Shown here: positions 1 to 10,931 of the stretch, piece after piece
Layout of the letters: every line of letters begins with the position of its first letter
Numbering within the stretch: the stretch's first letter is position 1
DNA from: Ridgeia piscesae
Taxonomy: Eukaryota > Annelida > Polychaeta > Sabellida > Siboglinidae
NCBI GenBank assembly: GCA_025642075.2
Contig: JAODUO010000111.1
Coordinates: forward strand, 142,501-206,500
Length of the DNA: 64,000 bases
Direction: 5' to 3'
Program-made: the position numbers and the translations under genes
The notes under the pieces: model-generated
The model's database searches: none
Told to the model about the DNA's origin: nothing
The model's input: only the letters and a program-made list of their open reading frames with translations

Positions 1-661
1 AACATGTATTTCTCACCAGGTGTCCATGAAACAGTAGCAAATTTCTACCCCACTGATTACGAAGTCAAACACATGAAATAGCAAACCGCAAATCCAAAGC
101 AAACTATTAAAAGGACAACATAATTCTTATATATGAAGTGAAACCATCATCAACACCTTAGTCGTATTATCTCTTACCCAGATATTTAACTCACTCCACC
201 TGCAATCAACACACCAATGACATAGACACTTCGCTAAGAGCAAACATGTACGATTCCACATTAATTTTCTTCAAATGACCATCAAACTATGACTTTCTCA
301 TAAATGTATGCTAATAAAACCATTACGTAACAATTTATTTATGTATATAGACACTCTAGCATTATGGATACAAGATCAAAAAACAGCTAAATATTGTATT
401 CATGTGTTTGTATGGTTGTGTATTAAGTTAATAATTAGAATGTTATATTTCTCTTTATTGACACTGTACAGGATGGTTTTTGTTGAACTTTTCATTGTAA
501 GTGGATTTGGGTATCATATTAAAATTTGTATTACTATTATTAATGTATTATGTATATAGACATTATAACAATATGAAAACAACATCTAAATATTGTATTC
601 ATGTGTTTATTAATTCATGTAATTATTAATAAAAATATTCTGTCAATGACATGGGACTGAC
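1..661. other. TTC29 intron, AT-rich, no further features seen
   Basis: No exon, RNA gene or mobile element recognised. The segment is AT-rich, with a short near-repeat of 'aaatattgtattcatgtgttt' type around 391-410 and 585-608. Confidence 0.5.
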
Positions 662-766
662 CTTGAATGCCGCCTCAGACTCACGGCTCTTCTCGTAGGC
701 CAAGCCGAGTTTATAGCTCGCAACACCCTCCAGATGTACGCCCCCGCGTGGAGAAACAATGTCCCC
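662..766 (-). CDS. TTC29: TTC29 coding exon 5 (5' boundary uncertain)
   Basis: Reading leftwards, HLEGVASYKLGLAYEKSRES followed by EAAFK and a gtcagt donor at 661 matches human EGEASYYLGLAHLAAEEYETAL. The only AG candidates upstream (ending at 767, or inside CTGGAG) give phase 0, whereas exon 4 leaves phase 1. So the acceptor is either lost, misread or further away. The 3' end is firm; the start is a guess. Confidence 0.6.
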
Positions 767-1096
767 CTCATACGCACACAAACATTTTAGGGTTTAAGAG
801 TGGGTTTTTTGGCGGTGGGGTGTGGTGGGTGGTGGCGGTGGTGTGTGTGTGCGGTGGGGGAGTGGTGTGTGTGAGTGGTGTATGTGTGAGTGTGTGTGTG
901 TGTGAGTGGTGTATGTGTGAGTGTGTGTGTGCGTGTGCGTGCGCGTGTGCGTGTGCATGAGTGGGGAGGGGGTGTGTGTGGGGTGGCGTGTGCAGGCGTG
1001 TGTGTGGGATACATGTGTATATGTGTGATGAAATTTAAATTATAATGCAAAATAAAATTTATTTTGCATTTTATGCAACCGTTGAAAACACATACC

Positions 1097-1153
<57 letters not shown>

Positions 1154-4100
1154 TAATCAAGGGGGAACCCATAATTTAAAACCAGGGGGCCCTGTTGACC
1201 GGGCCCCCTTTTTTTTACCTGCCAGGCCCCGTACCTTTTCTGTTTTATTCATTGACCGCATTTGTTAACACCGTTGTAGATATGCATTATAGTTATGACA
1301 ATGCCTGACTAAAATACTTCAAAGATGAACTGACACAAAATTAAACGTAACGTGACTATGTCACAGATCTGAGTTGTGTATCAGCGCCGCCTAGCGATCA
1401 TGTAGGTTCCAAATTAAGACTAATAAAAACTGAATAAATTACAGGAAAATGCTTCCATGAATTCAAATAGTGTAAGCAGTAATAAAAAGGTGTGTCTTTA
1501 GAAACCCCCTTGAAAGAAGACAAGTTTTAGAAGTGACAACAGTCCGCAGAGCATTTTGCACATTTCTAACCGTGAGGGTGAGGGTCATCTGCACTCACCC
1601 TCATTGGCCATGTCGTAAGCCTTCTGTAGGTACTCCAAGTGTTGGTCCCGCTGATGTGGGTTCGTCCCTAACTTTGTCGCTGTCACCGAGTAGATGAGAC
1701 AGAGTTGTCGACATGCCTCCGTCCGAAGCGTGTCCCCAGTGTCTCCCACCCACTCCGGCTTGTCCTCAGTCAACTGATAGAACACTTCAAAGTGGTCGGT
1801 GGCCTCCAGGTAGGATCCTATTTGCAAAAACAACAACAAAAACTCTGTCATCAACCACAATACAAAGTGTGACAAACTGCAGATCTGACATACAACTGAT
1901 TCTCTACAGATCTGTTTATAACAACAACAAGAAATCAGTGATCTGTTGCTTCAAAGTACACTCGTTTATAGCAACAACAAAAACTCTTAAGTGATGTATT
2001 GATTCAAAGTACATATCTATTACACTGTAGTGACAAAAACATTAATTCAGTGATTCACTGTCTCAAAATACAGACTTATTCATGACAACAATTAAGTTCA
2101 TCATAATACAGCGCTAACTACAAAAAAATCCAAATTAATCTACTGTCTCAAAGTATACACTTAAACTGGTGTGTATAATCATCACATAAATTGTGAAAGG
2201 AAGGATTTCCACACATAAAGTTGTGAAACAATAAATAATAACATTATAGCTTACGGTGATTGAAAGAAAAACACACGTAATTAAATTACCTAAATAAATG
2301 AATACAAATATACATTTGAATAAACACAATAGTGTTATATATAGCAGACTGATGGACAATAATTATTATATACTGTAACCTTTATGATGCGAATACAATT
2401 ATTCTGGGGTAAGGGGGTTTTAAATTAAATTTGTTTATGAAAAATTCAAAAAAAAATTTTTTAGCCCAAAAAATAAGACAATGTAAAATAAATATAGGCT
2501 AAAATGTACATGAAAATAAATAAATAGATAAAATAAATATTAAATACGATCAGGGTGTTGGTAATCATCCAAACAAATAAAGAACTGACCATTTTCCTTG
2601 AGTGCAAGTCCACATTGCAGTGGGCCTCAGCCATCAGACGTCCATCACTGTCCTTCAGTTTGGCCGTAGCGTCCAGTGCCAGGTCAAAGAACGTGTCTGA
2701 GATCCATTTGTCCTCATTACAAGTTGTCTGGAAGTACTTGGCCAATTCGTGGTAGCACTGGTACACCGACTCAAAGTCCTCTGTCAAACCACACTCCGCT
2801 GTTACTGTCACTGATCACATCACCACGGATGGAAGGACAGAGAGGGCAAAAAGATGGACGGAGAGGGCAAAGATTGGGCAGAAAACAGAAAAAAATGGAC
2901 AGAAGACAGAAAAGAGATTGACAGAGAGACAGACAAAGAATGGACAAAAAATAAAAAAAGGGCAGAGAGACAGACATAGAAGGGGGACAAAAAATATGGG
3001 ACAGAAAAAAAGAAGGGCAGAAGACAGACAAAGAGATGGACAGACAGACAGCAAACAACAGCAGAAACCAGTCTGACAGACAGATTTGGGCAAATGGATA
3101 GATGTAAAATCTATATAACATATAAGCTTTGGCAGAGTATAACAAATTATACATCATAAAATCACATAATCAATATCAGTGCAAGTATACTCAAAACAAC
3201 CCCTCTAGAAATCTATATCTAATCTACAGAATAAATCTTACGATAACAGTGAATAATAAATAAATACTCTAATAAAAAAAATTGCAATCATCAAAACAAA
3301 CAGCAGCGTGTACCTTCAAGTTCCATATCCTCGGCTCGCGTCAACCACTCCTTCATCACTGTCAGTTTCTCCGGCTCGTCGTGAAGCAGCTTCTTGGTCC
3401 AGAGCACAGACTCGGGGCCCGCCTGTAGTCTCACTAATTGCTGCAGCTGCATCAGGTTGAAGATCTGGGAGAACGACTCGTGGTAGCCACCCTGGAGGAT
3501 GTCCAGGCACAGGTTGTGCTTGAACGTGTTCTGGATCCTGTCGACACACCAGGTGGCACCACATGTGTAATCAACGATTTATTCGCGGACACCGTGTGAT
3601 GTATGAGTGCGTGGGTGTGGTTCTGTTACAGTTGTGTTATAGACGACTGTTACAGTTGTGCACAGTGAAGGGTCTTGGTTGAACCAAATTGTATGTGGAA
3701 TCAATAAAATGTATGCAAAATGTACACATCATTGTCATCATTATCATTGTTTAATGCATTGTTACACTGTGTTTTCAGGTTCTGCTGGGGCAGCCTTTCT
3801 CCCGATTGGCAAGTCTTGAGCATCCATGTATAAAATACCCTTGTGTAATATGCACACTGACCTTTGCAAAAATCTGATAAAATTACCATACATGTGTATT
3901 GCCATATATTATAAGCACCACAGTGAAGACGGCCACAGAGTAAGACATTTTAAGCTGCAATAAGTGGACACAAGTAAGTTTGTATGTCAAATTTGTAATG
4001 ACAGCAGCACAGTTAGGTAAATTTAGTAAGCAACAATATATCCTCACCTAATACCAATTGGAATATAGTGTATTTTGTATTGCTGTAAGAGACACACAAT

Positions 4101-6163
4101 TTTTTAATCGCATAATTAAGAAAATTCCACCACAGATGGGGAGTGTACACTAGTGAACCTAGTTTGAACAATGTGAAATTTTGTTATCACCTTGTGCATA
4201 CAACTAACGCACTGTGTCAGTCATCTGTCATACTATTTGACACTGACTGTGACACTGACTTTTCACAGATTGTCCATCAAATAAAGAAGCATAAATCTCA
4301 GAAACTGCCCATTCTTACAATCCTCAGTATCATGGCATACTATTTTCTGTATTATACTTTAGACCATATCATATCAGTTGGATGGCCATTTGGAGAAACA
4401 TTTACTGTTCTTTGTGAAAATGAAAATTTTCTAATATCTAGTCTACACTGCTTCTTTGCTAATGTAACTCCATGTCCTCTAGTCCTTCTCTCTTCCTTGA
4501 CTGTGAAAAAATATTTCTGTCAATATTTTCATATCCATTCAATATTTTAAACACCTCAATCTGATCTCCACTCAATCTTCTGGTTTCTAGTGTTGTTAAA
4601 CCACATTCTTTTAGACGCATTTCATAACTAATATTCCTGAGTTTTTGTATATTTTGGTTGCTCTCCTTTGTACTCTTTTTAGCATATCAATATCCTTCTT
4701 GCGATATGGCCTATCTTGTATACAATATTCTAAGTGAGGCCTAACATTTTTTATACAGCGGATTATTATTCTTTTTCTTTTTCATATATTTTGCCAATTA
4801 ATCCAAAATTTGTTTTTCCTGTCAACCACACTGCTCTGATACCTTCCCTTTAGTACAGTATCACCCATTGTATATTGTGTTTCATTCCCATGTCCTGTGT
4901 GAACACTTACACTTTAAAATTAAACAGCATTTGCCCCCTCAGACCATTCTATCAACTTATTAAGATCATCTTGTAAATGCTGTCTATCTGCATCACTTTT
5001 AATGTTCCTAAACACTTTTGTGTCGTCCGCAAACTTCAACACCTTTTGTTATGTCATCATCCAAATCATTGATATAATTTAAAATAAAATAGGTCCCAGT
5101 ACTGATCCATGCGGTACTCCACTCAAAACCGTTTTTCCCGTTTAAACCTCCCCATCAAACTACCTTTTTCTTCTATCAATAAGCCATTTTTCTATCCAGT
5201 TTATAAATTTCCCTTTCCCATGCCATGGGCCTTTAGTTTTAAAAGTAGTCTTTGGGTGGCACTTTTCAAAGGTTTTTTAAAATCTAAGTAGATTATATCT
5301 ACTGGTGATCCCTCATCTAGCCACTTTGTGACATCTTCCAAAAAACATAACATATTTGTTAAGCATGACCTCGCTTTTAAAAACCCATGTTGAGATGGGT
5401 TTATCAATTTATTTTTAACAAGAAAATCAACCAGGTGATCTTTAATTAGTCTTTCTAATAGTTTGCAAATCACCGATGTTAAACTCACTGGTCTATAGTT
5501 GGAGGTACCTTTACAATGTACACTAAATGATTGGAGTAGGACACAATAAATAAAAACTATGAAAATGTGAAGAACCTCAACCAATGAACTGTCGTCTTAC
5601 ACCAGAGTTTTATGTGTCAGGACATCTGAGGTTCAACTCCTGCGTAGTGCCTGCATTTCGCTGTAGTGCAGACAAGTGTAGGAACACAAGTGAAGACTCC
5701 ATCAGTTATTGAAAAATGTACAAAAATCAAACTTGGGCTCTCATAATATATGGTGATATAGGAATTCTATCAGAATTCTACAAAAGTCTACGTACATAAT
5801 TTTTCATGTGTATGTTTTATACATGGAAACTTATAGCACTATCAATGATTTGATATGATTACTCAGCACTGAACAAGTGTATTATAATTCACAACCAAAG
5901 TGAGCATGTTTATATGTCATAAAACTAACACAGACTCTTACTAACCTGTATGTCTCCACTTTGGCAAGCAGTGGCAATTGCTGTCGTAATTTCTTTAGTC
6001 GCCGTCGAACTCGTTCTTCATGGGTTCCTTTCTTTGAGAAAGATAACTGCACTGTTTGAGTGATTGGTGGCATCACCTCATTACCAATCGATGATGTTTT
6101 AGGAGGATGATCTGGAGCCAGTCTCTCCTTCTTGATTGGTGGCAACACACCAACAGACGCCAT
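662..6163 (-). CDS. TTC29: TTC29, tetratricopeptide repeat protein 29 (3' part off the left edge)
   Basis: Axonemal/flagellar TPR protein; the family acts in sperm-flagellum and ciliary assembly and transport. Exons in transcript order are 6163-5946, 3537-3314, 2798-2590, 1817-1599 and one ending at 662. Recognition rests on the match to vertebrate TTC29: an N-terminal basic segment, then NLCLDILQGGYHESF (human NICVDMLRDGYHKSF), LTRAEDMELE, EDKWISDTFF, YLEATDHFEVFYQLT and EGVASYKLGLAYE in the right order. About 310 residues are visible out of a usual 475, so the remaining TPRs lie left of position 1. The start is the ATG at 6163 (context ttcaagATGGCG), just after a likely acceptor near 6174, so there is probably an upstream non-coding exon. 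The third exon carries a one-base frame break. It is divergent from SUPT7L. Confidence in identity is high; the last visible exon has an unresolved 5' boundary. Confidence 0.88.
840..1016. repeat. Degenerate GT-rich microsatellite
   Basis: About 175 bp of (GT)n with interspersed GAGTG and GTGCGC variants, within a TTC29 intron. Apparent proteins on either strand (Val/Cys/Gly-rich or His/Thr-rich) are by-products. Confidence 0.9.
1100..1150. repeat. (TA)n microsatellite
   Basis: About 25 uninterrupted TA units followed by taattaat. Confidence 0.95.
1184..1216. other. GC-rich perfect hairpin followed by T8
   Basis: GGGGGCCC at 1185-1192 pairs with GGGCCCCC at 1201-1208 (9 bp including the flanking A-T) around an 8-nt loop, and is followed directly by eight T. 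It sits just after a TA microsatellite in an intron. It looks like an intrinsic terminator, but no bacterial gene is nearby. Confidence 0.7.
1599..1817 (-). CDS. TTC29: TTC29 coding exon 4
   Basis: 219 bp, acceptor aaatag, donor gtgagt. It encodes GSYLEATDHFEVFYQLT.. through ..YLQKAYDMANEG, corresponding to the human stretch from LLEAAEHYEAFHQLT to KASEIAKEG: a helical TPR pair. Phases are 1 in and 1 out. Confidence 0.87.
2590..2798 (-). CDS. TTC29: TTC29 coding exon 3 (contains a one-base frame break)
   Basis: Acceptor taacag, donor gtcagt. It encodes AECGLTEDFESVYQCYHELA.. and ..LMAEAHCNV, then the expected GL..KENG appears one frame over. The break is near 2609-2613. With one base added, the exon would be 210 bp and leave phase 1, exactly what the next exon needs (G + GA = Gly, then SYLEA). 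As written it cannot splice in frame. Either an assembly indel or a true mutation. Confidence 0.82.
2822..3085. repeat. Purine-biased degenerate GGACAGA-type repeat
   Basis: Plus strand is mostly A and G with recurring ggacaga / gacagaca / gggcaga words at irregular spacing, immediately upstream of TTC29 exon 3 on the transcript. The Cys/Leu/Ser-rich reading frames on the minus strand are artefacts of it. Confidence 0.8.
3314..3537 (-). CDS. TTC29: TTC29 coding exon 2
   Basis: 224 bp, acceptor cgacag, donor gtacac, entering phase 2 and leaving phase 1. It carries the most recognisable family block, HNLCLDILQGGYHESFSQIF, and then EKLTVMKEWLTRAEDMELE, both aligned by eye to human TTC29. Confidence 0.88.
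4440..5527 (-). mobile_element. 5'-truncated non-LTR retrotransposon (CR1/jockey-type reverse transcriptase remnant)
   Basis: Read leftwards from 5527: NYRPVSLTSVICKLLERL, then INPSQHGF, then VDIIYLDFKK (catalytic Asp of RT block A), SGVPHGSVLGPIL, LKFADDTKVF near 5015-5045 (the catalytic Asp pair) and PHLEYC near 4730, ending in a decayed ..LETRRLSGDQIEVF.. segment near 4560. Order and motifs are those of a non-LTR LINE RT. Several frameshifts and in-frame stops make it dead. It begins abruptly inside the RT, typical of 5' truncation at insertion. It sits in TTC29 intron 1. Confidence 0.85.
5590..5700 (+). repeat. Possible tRNA-derived SINE fragment
   Basis: GGTTCAACTCC at about 5630-5640 is a perfect Pol III B box in a tRNA-like setting, but I see no convincing A box and no closed cloverleaf. 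Weak call. Confidence 0.3.
5946..6163 (-). CDS. TTC29: TTC29 coding exon 1
   Basis: Starts MASVGVLPPIKKERL and ends at ..KVETY plus two bases, with donor gttag. The 218 bp leave phase 2, which the next exon closes with a single G. The peptide is basic and low in hydrophobic residues (VRRRLKKLRQQ), like the poorly conserved N-terminal tail of the family. Confidence 0.8.
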
Positions 6164-6249
6164 CTTGAATTTTTCTAAAGCAAACAAGAATATTTTTGCT
6201 GTCTTAAAAGAATACAATTTCTTGTAAATCCACAGCCACAGACCTCTAA

Positions 6250-6879
6250 TGAGACACCAAGAATGTTTCGCTCACAAAATTGTGTTAATTTACATTCTCT
6301 GGTATTTTTAGACATAATTTAAAGTAATCTTTTTCAGATTATAAATAATTCTTATGATATTAAACAACATGGGTTTCCAGGATAATTGTAACAAAAACAC
6401 ACGCAAATAGATGTCAGTTATAAAGAAATATAAGAATTTCCAAAATGCAATACCAGCCACTGAATACAGACTGTATCCAGTAAAACTGGACCTAAGTTAC
6501 CCAGTCCTTGGATCAACAGATCATGTGTAGATCCAGTCTGCTCAGGTGTCTTGAGTACACTGTGTATGTATGCGTCTTCAAGCCAATGTTATTGCACATT
6601 TACAGGTCTGGATATACACTGTAGTGCTAACCAACAGTAGCCACACTGCCAATATTAAAGAGCAAAATTGGCACTGGTCAAGGTGACCAGTGGCTATTGT
6701 TAATGACAAAATCTGATAATATGGCATTTAGCCACAATATAAAGCATTGTGTCTTGTTGAATGACACTGAGATTACATAAATCCGTAATGATCAGTCACG
6801 TCAGTACAGCTGTACGTTGTCAAATCATGTGTACATACAGGGAGAAATCTGGGTTAACACTTGTTTAACTGAGATAAGT
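6250..6879. other. Intergenic, upstream of TTC29, no element recognised
   Basis: AT-rich sequence without recognisable exon, repeat or obvious core promoter. The divergent partner SUPT7L starts 4 kb to the right. Confidence 0.4.
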
Positions 6880-7197
6880 CACATGAAGCCTTGCCAGAGT
6901 GGAGGAACACCTTCAAAAACATGGCCTCAGAATGAATCAGGAGAAAACTTCCATAATGTGGATAGGTGGACCAGAGGTTGACCTGCATGTAGATGTTGAT
7001 GGAAAGACCATTAAATATGTGAACAATTTTGTATACTTGGGAAATATAGGGAAATAGGGCATGTGGATGGAGGGAGCCTTAACGGAATACAAGGTTCAAG
7101 CAAGAGTGACAGCAAGGAAGAGGGTAGAAAGTATTATGTGGAACAAAACGCTGAAGAAACAACTGATATGTAGAGCATTAAACCATGTTTTGTACTT

Positions 7198-8371
7198 GCC
7201 TGTATATGTGGGTTGGTTGTGTGTATGTGGGTTGGCTGTGTGTAGGTTGTGTGTGTATGTGGGTTGGTTGTGTGTATGTGGGTTGGCTGTGTGTATGTGG
7301 GTTGCCTGTGTGTATGTGGGTTGCCTGTGTGTATGTGGGTTGGCTGTGTGTATGTGGGTTGGCTGTGTGTATGTGGGTTGGCTGTGTGTATGTGGGTTGG
7401 CTGTGTGTATGTGGGTTGGCTGTGTGTACGTGGGTTGCCTGTGTGTACGTGGGTTGGCTGTGTGTACGTGGGTTGCCTGTGTGTATGTGGGTTGGCTGTG
7501 TGTATGTGGTTGCCTGTGTGTGTGTGGGTTGCCTGTGTGTGTGTGGGTTGCCTGTGTGTGTGTGGGTTGCCTGTGTGTGTGGGTTGCCTGTGTGTGTTGG
7601 GTTGCCTGTGTGTGTGTGGGTTGGCTGTGTGTATGTGGGTTGGCTGTGTGTATGTGGGTTGCCTGTGTGTGTGTGGGTTGCCTGTGTGTGTGGGTTGCCT
7701 GTGTGTGTGTGGGTTGCCTGTGTGTGTGTGGGTTGCCTGTGTGTGTGTGGGTTGCCTGTGTGTATGTGGGTTGCCTGTGTGTATGTGGGTTGGCTGTGTG
7801 TATGTGGGTTGGCTGTGTGTATGTGGGTTGCCTGTGTCTATGTGGGTGTATGTGGGTTGGCTGTGTGTATGTGGGTTGGATGTGTGTATGTGGGTTGGCT
7901 GTGTGTATGTGGGTTGCCTGTGTCTATGTGGGTGTATGTGGGTTGGCTGTGTGTATGTGGGTTGCCTGTGTATGTGGGTTGCCTGTGTGTATGTGGGTTG
8001 CCTGTGTGTATGTGGGTTGGCTGTGTGTATGTGGGTTGGCTGTGTGTATGTGGGTTGGCTGTGTGTATGTGGGTTGCCTGTGTGTATGTGGGTTGGCTGT
8101 GTGTATGTGGGTTGCCTGTGTGTATGTGGGTTGGCTGTGTGTATGTGGGTTGGCCTGTGTGTATGTGGGTTACCTGTGTGTATATGGGTTGCTGTGTGTA
8201 TGTGGGTTGACTGTGTGTATGTGGGTTGGCTGTGTGTATGGGTTGGCTGTGTGTATGGGTTACCTGTGTGTATATGGGTTGGCTGTGTGTATGTGGGTTG
8301 GCTGTGTGTATGTGGGTTGGCTGTGTGTATGTGGGTTGCCTGTGTGTATGTGGGTGTATGTGGGTTGGCTA
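7198..8371. repeat. 17-bp minisatellite, about 70 copies
   Basis: Unit TGTGTATGTGGGTTGGC with G/C variation at the end (TTGGC or TTGCC) and C or G variants in TATG. Because 17 is not a multiple of 3 and the unit lacks stops in any phase, all three plus frames stay open for over 1 kb, giving false Cys/Val/Trp-rich proteins of 341-460 residues. Occasional shortened units and a GTGTATGTGGG duplication recur at about 7844, 7930 and 8353. Confidence 0.97.
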
Positions 8372-8620
8372 CACTGCACTGACAAAGAGACAGAAGGAGA
8401 AGTCACAGGTAGCATAAAACAACTGGTTCAGAAGAATATGTAGGGTAACGTGGTGATAGAAGGAAGACGAAGGAAATGAGAGAAGATCATTTGGGATGAA
8501 AAAACACCTAAATGGGAAAGCTTTCGGAAGCGGAATGAGATGAGATGGGCATGTACAAAGAATTGGAAATGAAAGACTGCTAAAAAAAGAATGTCAAGCT
8601 GATGAGGATGGTAGATGAAG

Positions 8621-8728
8621 AAATGGAAGACAGAAGATGGTATAGGAAATGGAAGACAGAAGATGATATAGGAAATGGAAGACAGAAGATGATATAACAA
8701 ATGGAAGACAGAAGATGGTATAGGAAGA
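8621..8728. repeat. 27-bp tandem repeat, about 4 copies
   Basis: Unit aaatggaagacagaagatg + gtatagga, lying inside the right arm of the decayed LINE. Confidence 0.85.
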
Positions 8729-8870
8729 GAGTCTGAAAAGATATCTGTGACGTTTGCATAAAAGAGGATGGACGGAACTAGCAAAGGAGGCAATGAGTGT
8801 GACATAGTCATAGGCATCATAAATCCAGTTACCCCACCCCGCAAAGGATCAAGAGTAAACAAATTAACTT

Positions 8871-10768
8871 AAGACAAAATCTTGATTAACTGGCCCGGCA
8901 TGTTTCTAGCATGAATTTAGTTTGGGCCAATTTTAATAAAAGATTACAAAAATTTGAATACTTGGCTCCTAGCTATGTATAAACACATGAACCAAAGGCA
9001 GCAATTCTCACCACTACAGTTACATTACACTAAGTCTAAGACTCATAACTTAAGTCTGAAGACTAAGAATAAGTACGGATGCATCACCACACCCACTTAT
9101 GTCTTATAAGTTATAGCATGAAAATTGCAAGGAATCCCTTGCCTTGGACTTGGTGGCATGCACATTGCAAGGAAGAAGCTTCAAGCAACATGAACCGGGA
9201 GATATAGAATTGACAGAAATGGGATATCCATTAAATGCAATTTATATACGATCCAAATTAGCTTAAAATACGAAGCCTCACAAAATACTACGGATTATCG
9301 CTAGTCACTGGTTCGTATATGTATAGCATAATAATTCGTAAACTGTCATGGCTTACGCGCGACATAAACTCTACGTTAATTTCTTACATCTGTATTGTAT
9401 GACTGTATGCTAACTACCAGAATTAGCGACACTAACAGCTCACCTGTGTGTGATATTTCAGTAATAAGTTGTTTAAGAAGTAAACTCTATAAATATAAAT
9501 GTTGTTACAAAATCCCGCTGTTTTGATTAAAAATGGCGCAAAATGGACTTCCTTGGCAACGCATAACGACATGCGCGTATACAGCGCATTTTGTGGTTGA
9601 TGATTTCGATTGTATTTTATAGACTTTGTCGGTCAAGCTTATACCTTAAGGAAATCGAGTTATTCAGATTACATTTTTCTTTCTGATTAGCGAAATTTAA
9701 CCAAAAACATCTTAGCCGCACCTGACGGCTTATCTAGGAACTAATGATCTTTAAACCACTGCTATTATCGCCCAGTAAGCAAGCCTGTAATGTGTGACCG
9801 TTTTGCAGAATAAAAGGATAATCGGACGATTGAACGATATACGAACACGTGTCTATGGAAACATAAATAACCACTTGCAAGTTTTGGGAATCGACATTTT
9901 ACTTTAACTCTACTGCGATGAGTGTATCATAGTGTCTCATTGACTGTCCCTAGTTGAGTGGGTCTGGGACTTCTGTTGACAAGTGTTGTGCTGTCACAAT
10001 CACAGACGCAGTGCCACTGTCCGTGTGACGCTAGTGACAGTAACTTGTATATTTCGGTGAGAGTCAGTTTGTTGTCTTATGCGTAGTAGACCATGCCATA
10101 TTTAAATTTGAAGATGTTGCATTACACTCAACATGTTAAAATCTTGATCACTAATTACTGACACTACATGTTCCTACTACTACATCGGCCATTGCCATCG
10201 AAACAACAGGCCTCTGTGACTGTGAGACATGTGGAAATAAAATAAACAGATTCATGATTACTTATTTAATTTTATATTAGAAGAAGCGAAAGTTTACCCC
10301 CTCCCCACATTGGGCACAGAACACTGTTAGTTTTCCCATGGGTGGCCATGTTAACATTTTGTCAGATTATAAGGAAACTGCACATGAGAAATTTTTTCCA
10401 CACATTCACTGCAGTCATGTTACTGATATGCTGATCAAATTTCGTCAAAATCACATCTCAGGCTCGTTTTAAATGCATGCATGTGTACTGCCCACCAATA
10501 TTGATGAAATTTAGCATGTTTTTCTGCATCCGCAGGGTCATATATGAAAAAAAGGCTACAAATCACTACGCCATATACACTCTGCCTAACATGTGTCATT
10601 GCATTGCAGATACATCATAGCATTGAACCTACTAGTATGCCTGTTCTGCTATACACATTTCACATAAAAATAATTTTTCAAAATCTCAAACAACAATTAT
10701 TAAGGTACTACATTTGTATGGGTCACACCAAGAAGTCTAACTGTGCTCTGACCCTATTGTTATTTCAG
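8871..10768. other. Divergent intergenic region and presumed SUPT7L promoter / 5' non-coding exon
   Basis: No coding exon seen. It contains AAATGGCGCAAAATGG at about 9530-9546 (YY1-like ATGGCG) and an RFX half-site-like TTGGCAAC at 9553. A plausible donor (ttcg|gtgaga) near 10056 could end a 5' UTR exon that splices to the acceptor at 10768. Inference only; no TATA box is clear. Confidence 0.35.
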
Positions 10769-10776
10769 TGTTCAGA

Positions 10777-10931
10777 ATGAGTGCGGCGTGGGGCACAATG
10801 CCTGTTCCACCTGAACCTGACTCAGGTATCGCTGCCCTCGAACGTGAACAGATGATGAAAGCTCGGCCAATGGAAGTGGAAGGTCCTCCATTGCATCAAC
10901 CATGTAGCACACAAGTGCTGCCATCTAGCGA
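10777..10931 (+). CDS. SUPT7L: SUPT7L coding exon 1
   Basis: Begins [17 protein letters not shown]; includes VEGPPLHQP, equivalent to human VHDPPLHQP. Acceptor atttcag eight bases upstream of the ATG, donor gtatgt, phase 2 out. Confidence 0.85.

Larger units (their letters stand above)
6880..8870 (+). mobile_element. Decayed second LINE (RTE/endonuclease-RT type 3' half) split by a minisatellite
   Basis: Left arm (6880-7180): EEWRNTFK, MNQEKTSIMWIGG, LHVDVDGK, VNNFVYLG and ARVTARKRVESIMWN, the end of an RT domain and thumb of the common metazoan endonuclease/RT LINEs. Right arm (about 8460-8870): KWESFRKRNEMRWA, LLKKR and near the end ITPPRKGSRVNK-like text, i.e. the C-terminal tail. Both arms are on the plus strand in matching order, with frame breaks. 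The connecting part is replaced by the 17-bp minisatellite. Confidence 0.75.

Noticed and set aside
1184..1216. Bacterial intrinsic terminator / contamination
   Set aside because: Surroundings are intronic with TTC29 exons on both sides; no bacterial gene.
4143..4550. 135-codon plus-strand frame
   Set aside because: Partly antisense to the decayed LINE on the minus strand; no independent support.
7061..8443. A 460-residue Cys/Val/Trp-rich protein (and 341- and 377-residue versions in the other frames)
   Set aside because: It is the translation of a 17-bp minisatellite lacking stops in every phase; openness is explained by the repeat.
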